DNA of 64,000 bases, taken from positions 3,230,001-3,294,000 of the forward strand of contig CP053447.1 of assembly GCA_013285425.1 (NCBI GenBank), in the 5' to 3' direction. This DNA is from Ignavibacteriota bacterium (GTDB taxonomy: Bacteria; Bacteroidota; Ignavibacteria; Ignavibacteriales; Ignavibacteriaceae). Position 1 is the stretch's first letter. The number at the start of each line of letters is the position of its first letter. The notes beneath the pieces are model-generated. The model did no database searches, was not told the DNA's origin, and saw only the letters and a list, made by a program, of their open reading frames with translations. Positions 9,356 to 17,500 of the stretch are shown one piece after another. A program made the translations under genes and the position numbers.

Positions 9356-9904
9356 ATGAAAAATGAAATAACTGAAAAGGATATTTTTAATTTTGTGTTT
9401 TATCCTGATATAATTTCAAAGGAGAAAGGCAAGTTTTTGGAAAGCTCATCAGATTTCCGGGACGAGATACAGCTTTACTCATCTTTGAAAGAATCTATTG
9501 GTGAAGAACTTAATTCAGAAATTAAACAAAAGATAGCTTTGAAGGTTGATGCATATAAGCCAGGTAATATAGTTTATCTTTATCCTGTTGATGAATATCA
9601 GAACAGGAAATTGTCAAATAATGTACGACTTGCTGCCGCAACACCAGAGGAAAAACCGAAAGTATCTTCAAAAACATTTTATGACGAAGAAAAAACTTAC
9701 ATCATCAAAGTTATCAATTATGAAAAGGGTTCGAAGGTTTTTGTTTTTTCGACACAGTACGAACTAATTAAAGATTTTGAATTAAACATCCTTCCGCAAA
9801 ATCTTAAATATCATCTTACTGATAACTCATCACCGCTTGAATTGGATTTCAATGTGGAGCCTGAATCAATAAGTCTGGAATTTAATCTTACACCACGAAC
9901 ATAG
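9356..9904 (+). CDS. Unrecognised protein, possibly an anti-sigma-like partner
   Basis: The 182-residue product starts with a short acidic helical region (ITEKDIFNFVF...) resembling the N-terminal helices of anti-sigma proteins but without zinc ligands, followed by a proline/lysine-rich linker and a beta-rich C-terminal half (about 110-182). No membrane segment is visible. It sits just after the 323-residue gene and probably forms a pair with it. The function is not known. Confidence 0.45.
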   Translation: MKNEITEKDIFNFVFYPDIISKEKGKFLESSSDFRDEIQLYSSLKESIGEELNSEIKQKIALKVDAYKPGNIVYLYPVDEYQNRKLSNNVRLAAATPEEKPKVSSKTFYDEEKTYIIKVINYEKGSKVFVFSTQYELIKDFELNILPQNLKYHLTDNSSPLELDFNVEPESISLEFNLTPRT

Positions 9905-9913
9905 ATAATCAAT

Positions 9914-10177
9914 TTACATCCAATTGGTATTTATCCGGGTTAACTTTTTATTCTTTGGGTGAAAAGAAAAAAATTCGCCGATTCCTGGCGGTATAAAATA
10001 ATAGACCATCCCTGCATATAATCCCAGCAAAGCAGTAATTACAATAAGAGCTTTATATTTAATATGCTTAAGTGCATACTGATATGGTTTTCTATATATC
10101 TTAAACCTGAGAATAAAATATAAATTCCTGTTAATTGCTCTGCTTTTTAAAATCTTTTTAATCTCAATTTTGTATCT
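9914..10177 (-). other. Open frame for a small membrane protein without a clear start (possible remnant)
   Basis: The minus strand is open for 87 codons ending at a TAA at 9914-9916. The translation reads like a real protein: a basic N-terminal part, one hydrophobic helix (ALIVITALLGLYAGMVYYF) and a short basic tail. No ATG, GTG or TTG occurs before the internal Met near residue 53, so the start would have to be a rare ATT, or the gene has decayed. It fills what is otherwise a 300-base gap. Confidence 0.3.
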
Positions 10178-10204
10178 TTAATGTGAAAATCAACCGGATG
10201 TTTT

Positions 10205-11968
10205 ATGCTGAAGAAATATTTCTATTTTTTAGGTGTTTTATTTTTTTCATTTACTCTCTCCTTCTCTCAAACCCTGCGGGTAAAGATAATTGAAACTTCT
10301 GATGTTCACGGGGCAGTTTTTCCTTATGATCTAATAAATAATCGTCCGTCAAATTCATCTCTGGCACAAGTATCATCTTATCTGAAAGAACAGCGCTTGG
10401 ATACTAATCAAATAGTTTTTCTACTGGATAACGGTGATATCCTGCAGGGCGATCCTGCTGTTTATTATTACAACTTTGAAAAAACAGATACCCTTCATCT
10501 TATTGCTGATGTGATGAACTATATGAAGTATGATGCTGCTACAGCAGGAAATCATGATATTGAAACCGGACATGAGGTTTATGATAAATTTAATCAGGAA
10601 ATTAATTTTCCATGGCTTGCAGCAAATGCAGTAAATACAAATACAGAACAACCTTATTTTAAACCTTATACAACTATTGAGCGTGGCGGTGTAAAGATTG
10701 CAATACTGGGATTGATTACACCAGCAATCCCAAAATGGCTGCCGGAAAAAATCTGGAGCGGAATCCGGTTTGATGATATGATTGAAACAGCAAAAAAATG
10801 GGTTAAGAAAATCAGAGCTACCGAACAACCTGATATAATGGTGGGACTTTTTCACTCCGGTGTGGATTTTACTTACGGAGGTGAAAATGAGAATACAGAC
10901 AGAAATGAAAATGCTTCTAAACTTATCGCTGAGCAAGTAGATGGATTTGATCTGATATTTGTTGGTCATGATCATGCCGGTTGGAATTTTAAAACTAAAG
11001 GTCCGGCGGGAAGAGATGTTTTAATACTGGGAACAACAGCCGGTGCTCAAAATGTTGCTGTTGCTTCTTATGTTTTAAAGTATGATAAAATGTGTATGAT
11101 ATATGATAAGAAGGAAATTTCCGGTGAGCTTGTAAGTATTAAAGATTATTCCCCTGATCCGGATTTTATTAAACGATACGAAAAAAATCTTACTGAGGTA
11201 AAAAATTTTGTAAACAGACCGATTGGTAAATTTACCGAATCGATCTCTTCACGCGATGCTATTTTCGGTCCTTCTAAGTTTGTTGATTTAATTCAAAGTA
11301 TTCAACTGGAGCTTACCGATGCGGATGTTTCCTTTACCGCACCTCTTTCTTTTAATGCCCTGATTGACAAAGGAACCATTTATGTAAAAGATATGTTCGA
11401 TCTTTACAGATTTGAAAATCTTCTATATACAATGAAACTAAGCGGTAAGGAAATAAAAGACTGTCTTGAGTTTTCATACGGTAATTGGTTTAATCAGATG
11501 AAAGACCAAGAAGATTATCTGTTAAAATTTAAACTTGATGAAAAAGGAAATATTCAATACTCAGAGAGAACAAAATCTCCGGAGCTTGATGAGCGTTTTT
11601 ATAATTATGATGCTGCAGCCGGAATCGATTATACGGTTGATGTTACAAAACCTGTTGGTGAACGTGTAAACATTATTGGTTTTTCTAACGGTAATTCTTT
11701 TGACATAAACGCAAATTACAGCGTGGCAATCAATTCATACCGTGGAAATGGCGGAGGAGGGCATCTGACCCGCGGAGCTAAAATTCCACAATCAGATTTA
11801 TCCGAAAGAATTATCAATTCAACCGAGAAAGATCTGAGATATTACTTGATGAAGTGGATTGAAAAAGAAAAAACAGTTGCTCCAAAATTAATAGGTAACT
11901 GGCAGGTCATCCCGCAGGAATATTGGAAAGCCGGAAAAGAAAAAGATTATAAAATATTATTTAAATAA
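10205..11968 (+). CDS. Exported 5'-nucleotidase / 2',3'-cyclic phosphodiesterase family protein
   Basis: The 587-residue protein has a signal peptide (about 1-21), a calcineurin-like metallophosphatase domain and a C-terminal 5'-nucleotidase domain, the UshA/CpdB architecture. Metal ligands are visible: SDVHG (Asp33, His35), NGDILQG (Asp78), GNHDIE (Asn116, His117), a later FHSG, and GHDH. The substrate domain has the NSYRGNGGGGH loop. Such enzymes hydrolyse nucleotides in the periplasm to nucleosides and phosphate for salvage. Which activity dominates cannot be told from sequence. It stands alone, with a TATCTTTA element near 10173 that could be its -7 promoter box. Confidence 0.85.
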   Translation: MLKKYFYFLGVLFFSFTLSFSQTLRVKIIETSDVHGAVFPYDLINNRPSNSSLAQVSSYLKEQRLDTNQIVFLLDNGDILQGDPAVYYYNFEKTDTLHLIADVMNYMKYDAATAGNHDIETGHEVYDKFNQEINFPWLAANAVNTNTEQPYFKPYTTIERGGVKIAILGLITPAIPKWLPEKIWSGIRFDDMIETAKKWVKKIRATEQPDIMVGLFHSGVDFTYGGENENTDRNENASKLIAEQVDGFDLIFVGHDHAGWNFKTKGPAGRDVLILGTTAGAQNVAVASYVLKYDKMCMIYDKKEISGELVSIKDYSPDPDFIKRYEKNLTEVKNFVNRPIGKFTESISSRDAIFGPSKFVDLIQSIQLELTDADVSFTAPLSFNALIDKGTIYVKDMFDLYRFENLLYTMKLSGKEIKDCLEFSYGNWFNQMKDQEDYLLKFKLDEKGNIQYSERTKSPELDERFYNYDAAAGIDYTVDVTKPVGERVNIIGFSNGNSFDINANYSVAINSYRGNGGGGHLTRGAKIPQSDLSERIINSTEKDLRYYLMKWIEKEKTVAPKLIGNWQVIPQEYWKAGKEKDYKILFK

Positions 11969-12050
11969 CTTAATAATTCGCTGATGCTTCAGATGAGATC
12001 TTCTACATTCATTATTCATCTGTGCTTCAATAACAAAAAAGGAGTATAGT

Positions 12051-13250
12051 ATGATACACAAATCGATTATTCTCATATTAGCGGTATTACTGATTGGCTG
12101 TGAAAAAGAAATTCCGGTAGAATACAGTCTACCGTTTCAGATTACAGTTCAATCGCCGGATGGACAGAGTATCGAGGGTGCAATAATTGAGGGCGGTATT
12201 GATTGGGATATTTTCCGGGTTAAAACAAACTCTGATGGCGTTGCGATCTTACCGGGTTCAATCCGCGGCAGAGGGGCGGTGATCTACAAGGATAACTATC
12301 TTCCTGTCCTAAGCGTGATGTCACCTGCTAAATACACTTTGAAAGAAACTATTAAAAAATTTGAACCGATAGGAGATGTTTCCGGTAAAGCAATCAGGTT
12401 CGATCAAAATAAAATCCTGACACTCGATTATAACGGCACATATCATTTTTACACTTACAACAATCAAAGTGTTAATGAAACATTCAGTACTCATTTACAT
12501 GATTCAATTATTGATGTGGGGGAAACTCAATTATATGGTGATACTCTTTGGTTCGCTACTTATAGTTCGGGTTTGTTTGCCTTCTCAATTCAGAATCCAG
12601 CTTCCCCTGCTCTTTTGTTCCATATTCCAGTTCAAGGTTATCTAGGTCCTTTTGTAGTTAAGGATTCGATTATTGTGCTTGGCGATCTCTGGAAACCCGG
12701 TCCGCTAATAATTATAGCATACAGAAATGATGGAAGTTTCCGCGAACTTTCCAGAATTCAAAATTATTTTGTTAGAAAGATGCTCAGAATTGGTTCGGCT
12801 ATTGTTTTACTCGGAAACAGCGACAGTCTGCCAACAATATTTGACATTTCAAATCCGGCTTCGCCGCAGCTTCTTTACAACGGAATTGAATGGGAATATC
12901 AAACAGGGTTCTTTTATAAAAAACATGTAATACTTACCCCAAAAAATGGATGGGGAGGAAATAATATACGTCTGGATTACAAAATTTTAGATTTATCAAA
13001 CCCTGCCGTTCCGGTTACATCTGGTCTGTTCAGCGCTGATTCATGGATAACGGAAATTATATCGGATAATTTCGCTTGCGGTAAATACTATTATCACAAT
13101 CAGACTTTCAGTGTTCTTAGCGGGAGTATTTCAACCGGTTTTCAAACAGTGGCAACGGTTTCTGAAAACTTGGACGGCGGACTTGGAGGATCTTATCCGC
13201 CTTATTATTTAATCGGTAATAAGCTTTTGAAATTAATGGATAGAGAATAA
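12051..13250 (+). CDS. Lipoprotein with LVIVD-type beta-propeller repeats
   Basis: The 399-residue product has a lipoprotein signal with Cys17 in LLIGC. After an Ig/carboxypeptidase-regulatory-like stretch (about 28-105), it has repeated units containing [FL]x[IL]xNPAxPxL (SIQNPASPALL, DISNPASPQLL, DLSNPAVPVT), which is the LVIVD repeat that builds a surface beta-propeller. AAAGGAG precedes the ATG. It is probably anchored in a membrane leaflet and exposed outside the cytoplasm. Its ligand is unknown. It is separated by 82 bases from the nucleotidase gene and may share its transcript. Confidence 0.7.
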   Translation: MIHKSIILILAVLLIGCEKEIPVEYSLPFQITVQSPDGQSIEGAIIEGGIDWDIFRVKTNSDGVAILPGSIRGRGAVIYKDNYLPVLSVMSPAKYTLKETIKKFEPIGDVSGKAIRFDQNKILTLDYNGTYHFYTYNNQSVNETFSTHLHDSIIDVGETQLYGDTLWFATYSSGLFAFSIQNPASPALLFHIPVQGYLGPFVVKDSIIVLGDLWKPGPLIIIAYRNDGSFRELSRIQNYFVRKMLRIGSAIVLLGNSDSLPTIFDISNPASPQLLYNGIEWEYQTGFFYKKHVILTPKNGWGGNNIRLDYKILDLSNPAVPVTSGLFSADSWITEIISDNFACGKYYYHNQTFSVLSGSISTGFQTVATVSENLDGGLGGSYPPYYLIGNKLLKLMDRE

Positions 13251-13527
13251 CCGAACTATTATAAGCTGGTGTTATTTCTGTTTAAATTTTATTTCGATTA
13301 CAAAAGATATTTAATTGAAAGTGTTTTAATGTTTTGTTAATAAAGGAGATGCTGATTAAAGAAAGAATTATTGCAGTCTTGATTTGATATTGATTTTTTT
13401 GGACTTACTGCTAATACACGATTATGCGCAATCAAATCAAAACTATTTTCTTTCTTTACTAAATATTTTGTTATTAGTTTAATTTCTATTTAATAATTTT
13501 GTATAACATTTTCTTAAAAAGATTTTC

Positions 13528-13929
13528 ATGAAAAATATCTACATCCACATCCTATGGTGGTTTGCTTTTCCATTTGCAGCAATATTAAACGGAGTTATAA
13601 GAGAAGCAACTTATAAAAACCTTGTTGGTGATCTGGCGGCACATCAAATATCAACATTAATAGGAACTATTATCTTCGGAATAATTTTCTACTTCATATT
13701 TAAGAAATGGAAAATAGAGACAAAAGACCATGCTTTAATATTGGGATTTATCTGGCTGGTTTTAACGATTTCGTTTGAGTTTGGTTTCGGACATTATGTA
13801 ATGGGGCATCCGTGGGAAAAACTTTTTCATGATTATAATCTGTCAGAAGGCAGGATATGGGGCTTGTTTTTATTCTGGTTATTAATTGCTCCATATATTT
13901 TTTATAAACTACTATCCAAAAACAATTAA
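13528..13929 (+). CDS. Small integral membrane protein, unrecognised family
   Basis: The 133-residue protein has four likely membrane helices (about 8-25, 40-60, 68-85, 110-128). I do not recognise a named domain. It is followed by another small membrane protein gene on the same strand after 50 bases, so the two may be co-transcribed. Confidence 0.6.
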   Translation: MKNIYIHILWWFAFPFAAILNGVIREATYKNLVGDLAAHQISTLIGTIIFGIIFYFIFKKWKIETKDHALILGFIWLVLTISFEFGFGHYVMGHPWEKLFHDYNLSEGRIWGLFLFWLLIAPYIFYKLLSKNN

Positions 13930-13979
13930 CAAAACAATCTGCCGGTTTACACTAAATCAATTATTTTAGAAAAATCTTT

Positions 13980-14300
13980 ATGAAAGAAATTACAACAATA
14001 GGGCTTTTAGTTTTATCAAATACTTTTATGACTTTTGCCTGGTACGGACATTTAAAATTTGCAGAGATGAAATGGTTTAACAAGCTCGGACTTGTTTCAA
14101 TTATTCTTATAAGCTGGGGAATCGCACTGTTTGAATATACTTTTCAAGTGCCTGCAAACAGAATCGGATATAAAGAAAACGGAGGACCTTTTTCTTTGGT
14201 AGAGCTTAAAGTAATTCAGGAGGTTATTACATTACTTGTGTTTACTTTATTCTCAGTTACTTTTTTAAAAATGAAACATTTAAAATCAATCACTTTATAG
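13980..14300 (+). CDS. DUF486 family small membrane protein
   Basis: The 106-residue protein has four likely membrane helices and the conserved features of DUF486: an N-terminal FMTFAWYGHLK, a central FEYTFQVPANRIGY, and a KVIQEVITLLVF helix. This length is normal for the family, which is distantly like half-size drug/metabolite transporters. The transported substrate is not known. Confidence 0.75.
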   Translation: MKEITTIGLLVLSNTFMTFAWYGHLKFAEMKWFNKLGLVSIILISWGIALFEYTFQVPANRIGYKENGGPFSLVELKVIQEVITLLVFTLFSVTFLKMKHLKSITL

Positions 14301-14376
14301 GATTTATTTTTTTTGGTTCTATCCGTGTATTTTATTTTTAAGAAATGAGCCGGTTAGAAACACAAAAGAATTGCTT

Positions 14377-15165
14377 TTAAATTCTATCTAAAAAATTTTT
14401 AACAGCTTCATTAACGTCCCCGGGATTTTCTACAGGACTCAGGTGCCCGCTGTTTTTAATAACAATGAACTCCGCTCCGTTTATTTTTTCTGCCATTGAT
14501 TTCATTACTTCCGGAGGTGTCAGTGCATCCTGCTCGCCGCAAATTACAAGTGCCGGAATATTAATTTTATTTAAATACCCTGTTGTATCATTTCTTCCGA
14601 GCATTGCCAGCAGCGAGCCTTTAACACCTGCCGGATCAAATTGTGATGATTTTAAAATTCGTTTATCAATTTCAGTTTTATAATTCTGCTTGTAGTATTC
14701 TCCATAGCAGTTAGTTATAAAATCTTTTGTAAAGGGAGCCAGACCCTCAGCGTTTATCCTTTTTATTCCTGCTGCTCGTTTTAATTTTCCTTCATTTGCA
14801 TCTGCCTCAGATCTTGTATCAAATAAAATAACTGCAGAGAATTTATCTTGCATTCTTTCGAGCGCACGAAGTGAAATATATCCGCCCATTGATAATCCGC
14901 ATAAAACAGGTTTATTTAGTTTTAAATCAACAACTACAGATTCAAGATCATCAACAAATGACTCCATTGTAAATTGTCCGTCGCCAGCCGGTGAATTTCC
15001 CAATCCTCTGATATCATACCGGACACAGTAATAGTCATCGCTTAAAAAATCTACCTGTTTATCCCACATAAAGTGGTCTAAAGGAAATCCATGAACAAAG
15101 ACTATTGGTTTTTTATTGGAACTGCCATTAGTAAAAACTGCAAGATCATTAATTGTCAGATTCAT
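14377..15165 (-). CDS. Alpha/beta-fold hydrolase
   Basis: The 262-residue protein has the full alpha/beta hydrolase signature: the HGFPLD oxyanion region, nucleophile Ser92 in GLSMGG, acid Asp213 in GEQDALTP and His241 in SGHLSP. It resembles 3-oxoadipate enol-lactonase and related small esterases, but the substrate cannot be named from sequence. It lies 3 bases downstream of the doxX-like gene on the same strand, so the two form an operon. Confidence 0.85.
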   Translation of the reverse strand: MNLTINDLAVFTNGSSNKKPIVFVHGFPLDHFMWDKQVDFLSDDYYCVRYDIRGLGNSPAGDGQFTMESFVDDLESVVVDLKLNKPVLCGLSMGGYISLRALERMQDKFSAVILFDTRSEADANEGKLKRAAGIKRINAEGLAPFTKDFITNCYGEYYKQNYKTEIDKRILKSSQFDPAGVKGSLLAMLGRNDTTGYLNKINIPALVICGEQDALTPPEVMKSMAEKINGAEFIVIKNSGHLSPVENPGDVNEAVKNFLDRI

Positions 15166-15167
15166 AT

Positions 15168-15560
15168 TTAATACTTTCTGAATTTTGCCGGTAATAATTG
15201 GTTAATAGAATACTTACCCGCTCCAAGTATTAACAGAGAAATAAAAACAATCAGATAAAGCAATGCTGATTCTTTAGCTGCCAAAGGATCGGCTGCATGG
15301 TGTATAACCCCGGCAACAAACATATTAAACGCTAATATTCCTGCACTAACCCGCGGAAAAAGTCCAAGAACTAAAAGACCTCCACAGAAAAACTCTGCAA
15401 AAGCTGAAAGTGTCATGCTTGTCCCCATCCCAAAACCAAGAGGATCTGCAAATTTTATTTCACCACCCGACATCAGTGCTTGAACTTTCATTAAACCATG
15501 ATTAATTATTATAAACAAACCAGCACCCGCTCTCAGGATTAGAAGTGCAAGATCTTTCAT
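15168..15560 (-). CDS. DoxX family membrane protein
   Basis: From the Met at 15560 the product has 130 residues with four membrane helices, an early LxxxRxxxGLxFIxxHG pattern and FAxFxCGGLLVLGLFPR, typical of DoxX/DoxD-like proteins thought to act in membrane redox or sulfur metabolism. I chose this start because an AGGAGAG ribosome site lies just before it and because the likely promoter -7 box (15606-15613) lies downstream of the longer alternative start at 15608. Confidence 0.8.
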   Translation of the reverse strand: MKDLALLILRAGAGLFIIINHGLMKVQALMSGGEIKFADPLGFGMGTSMTLSAFAEFFCGGLLVLGLFPRVSAGILAFNMFVAGVIHHAADPLAAKESALLYLIVFISLLILGAGKYSINQLLPAKFRKY

Positions 15561-15605
15561 ATTGTTTTCTCTCCTTGTTAGATTAGTTTTTATAAAAATT
15601 GTTGC

Positions 15606-15613
15606 CAAATATA
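15606..15613 (-). promoter_or_regulatory. Promoter -7 element for the doxX-hydrolase operon
   Basis: The minus strand reads TATATTTG, a match to TAnnTTTG, about 45 bases before the chosen doxX start. No clear -33 box was found. Confidence 0.45.
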
Positions 15614-15858
15614 AATTTAATTCAGTAAAAATAAACGGCGTTTAAGCAGGCTGTGAGGTATATCTTAAGCGGGTTTTGTGCTGCTTCAATCTTTCACATC
15701 ATTCCTGTTTTGTCAGATGATATAGTAAAAAAACTTTTTTGTTTGATGTGAGGAACTAAAGAACTGTTCTTATAATTCAACAGTGTAATCATAAACCATA
15801 GTAATGATATTTTTCTCTTCAGTATCATTTAACCTTTCATTAAGAATAAGTTAATATT

Positions 15859-15866
15859 TATCTTTG
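15859..15866 (+). promoter_or_regulatory. Promoter -7 element for glgA
   Basis: TATCTTTG matches the TAnnTTTG consensus and lies 25 bases before the ATG at 15891. It overlaps the in-frame TTG at 15864, which argues against that upstream codon as the start. Confidence 0.45.
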
Positions 15867-15890
15867 CCAATAAAAATTAAGTCCAGAGAT

Positions 15891-17354
15891 ATGAAAATAG
15901 CTTTTATAACAACTGAGTGCGTTCCATACGCAAAAACAGGCGGGCTTGCCGATGTTGCCGGGTCACTGCCGAAATCATTGGAAAAACTTGGGTGTGAAGT
16001 TAAAATATTTATGCCAAAGTATAACTTTATCGAAGAATCAAGACAAGGGTTGAGATATAATTGGGATATCGGCGAGATGATTATCCGGGTTAACGGAACA
16101 GACCGTTCGGTTCATCTTCATCAGGCAAAACTTCCTAACAGCAGCGTTGAGGTTAATTTTATTGATTGTCCCCATTACTTTTACCGCAACTCAATCTATA
16201 CAAACGATATAGATGAAGATGAAAGATTTATTCTTTTCAGCAAAGGAGTGATAGAAACGCTGCAAAGATTTGCCTGGGCGCCGGATGTAATTCACTGTAA
16301 CGATTGGCAGTCGGGACTTATCCCGCTTTTTATAAAAGATAATTATAACTGGGACAGGATGTTTGATAAAACTGCAACAGTGTTTACGATTCATAACATT
16401 GCCTATCAGGGAAGATTTTCTAAATCTACTTTATCTGCGGCAGAGATACGCAGCAGTTTATACTATCCGGGCGGACCGGTAGAGTTTGAGGATTCTGTTT
16501 CTTTTATGAAAGCAGGAATCGTTTTTGCTGACTTAATAAATACTGTAAGCAACAAGTATTCGCACGAAATATTAAAAGAAGAACATGGTGCCGGGCTGCA
16601 TAACATACTTCGTGCCCGTAAGCCGGATGTTTATGGAATCTTAAACGGTGTTGATTACGATGAATGGGATCCCGCAGCCGATAAATTTCTTCCGTATAAA
16701 TATTCTGTAAAAGATCTTTCCGGAAAATTAAAAAATAAAAAATTTTTAATGGATCATTTCAATCTTCCGTTTGATGAAAACAGACCTTTGATTGGTATGG
16801 TATCAAGACTTGTGCAGCAAAAAGGATTCGACATTTTTGCCGGAGCAGTAAATGAATTGATGAATCTTAATGCACAATGGATAATACTTGGCAGCGGTGA
16901 AAGCAAGTACGAAAACTTTTTCCGCGGACTGCCCGGATATTTTCCCGGCAGAATAGGAACTTACATCGGATATAATAATGAACTGTCTCACCTGATTGAA
17001 GCTGCTGCAGATATTTTCGTTATGCCTTCACGTTATGAACCTTGCGGCTTGAATCAAATCTATAGTTTAAAATATGGAACCGTTCCTGTTGTCAGAAAAA
17101 CAGGTGGACTTGCTGATACGATTAAAGATTGGGACGAGGAAAATCATTACGGGTTCGATCACGGAAACGGATTTTCATTTTATGACTACACAAGCTATGC
17201 TCTTTCATCATCAGTAGAGCGGGCTGTAAATACTTTTAAAGAAAAAGAAATCTGGAAAAAAATTCAGCTTAACGGAATGAATCTGGATTTTAGCTGGAAA
17301 ATATCCGCAGAAAAATATCTGGAGCTATACAAAATGGCAAAGGAGAAGAGATAA
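15891..17354 (+). CDS. glgA: Glycogen (starch) synthase
   Basis: The 487-residue GT5 enzyme transfers glucose from ADP-glucose to the non-reducing end of a growing alpha-1,4-glucan. The N-terminal KTGGLADV motif (Lys15 binds ADP-glucose) and the C-terminal PSRYEPCGLNQIYSLKYGTVPVVRKTGGLADT region (split to named blocks PSRYEPCGL and RKTGGLADT here) identify it; length is normal. The start at ATG 15891 fits the family N-terminus MKIAFITTE. It stands alone, without other glycogen genes in the window. Confidence 0.95.
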   Translation: MKIAFITTECVPYAKTGGLADVAGSLPKSLEKLGCEVKIFMPKYNFIEESRQGLRYNWDIGEMIIRVNGTDRSVHLHQAKLPNSSVEVNFIDCPHYFYRNSIYTNDIDEDERFILFSKGVIETLQRFAWAPDVIHCNDWQSGLIPLFIKDNYNWDRMFDKTATVFTIHNIAYQGRFSKSTLSAAEIRSSLYYPGGPVEFEDSVSFMKAGIVFADLINTVSNKYSHEILKEEHGAGLHNILRARKPDVYGILNGVDYDEWDPAADKFLPYKYSVKDLSGKLKNKKFLMDHFNLPFDENRPLIGMVSRLVQQKGFDIFAGAVNELMNLNAQWIILGSGESKYENFFRGLPGYFPGRIGTYIGYNNELSHLIEAAADIFVMPSRYEPCGLNQIYSLKYGTVPVVRKTGGLADTIKDWDEENHYGFDHGNGFSFYDYTSYALSSSVERAVNTFKEKEIWKKIQLNGMNLDFSWKISAEKYLELYKMAKEKR

Positions 17355-17500
17355 GATTTAAAAGAGTGGTGCCAATTGATATATTCAGAGTGATGCCAAC
17401 AGCCACGTAACAGCGGAGTCTTGATTTTTTTAAGAAAGATTCAGATTAGGTTAAAGGAATTAATTGTTCACACAAAAATAATTTTTTAGCATATTCCTCA

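Noticed and set aside
10421..10975. 184-residue minus-strand frame within the nucleotidase gene
   Set aside because: Antisense to a clear gene; Cys/Ile/His-rich translation typical of a shadow.
13320..13390. Short peptide frame after AAAGGAG near 13342
   Set aside because: The ribosome site touches the ATG and the frame has only 12 codons.
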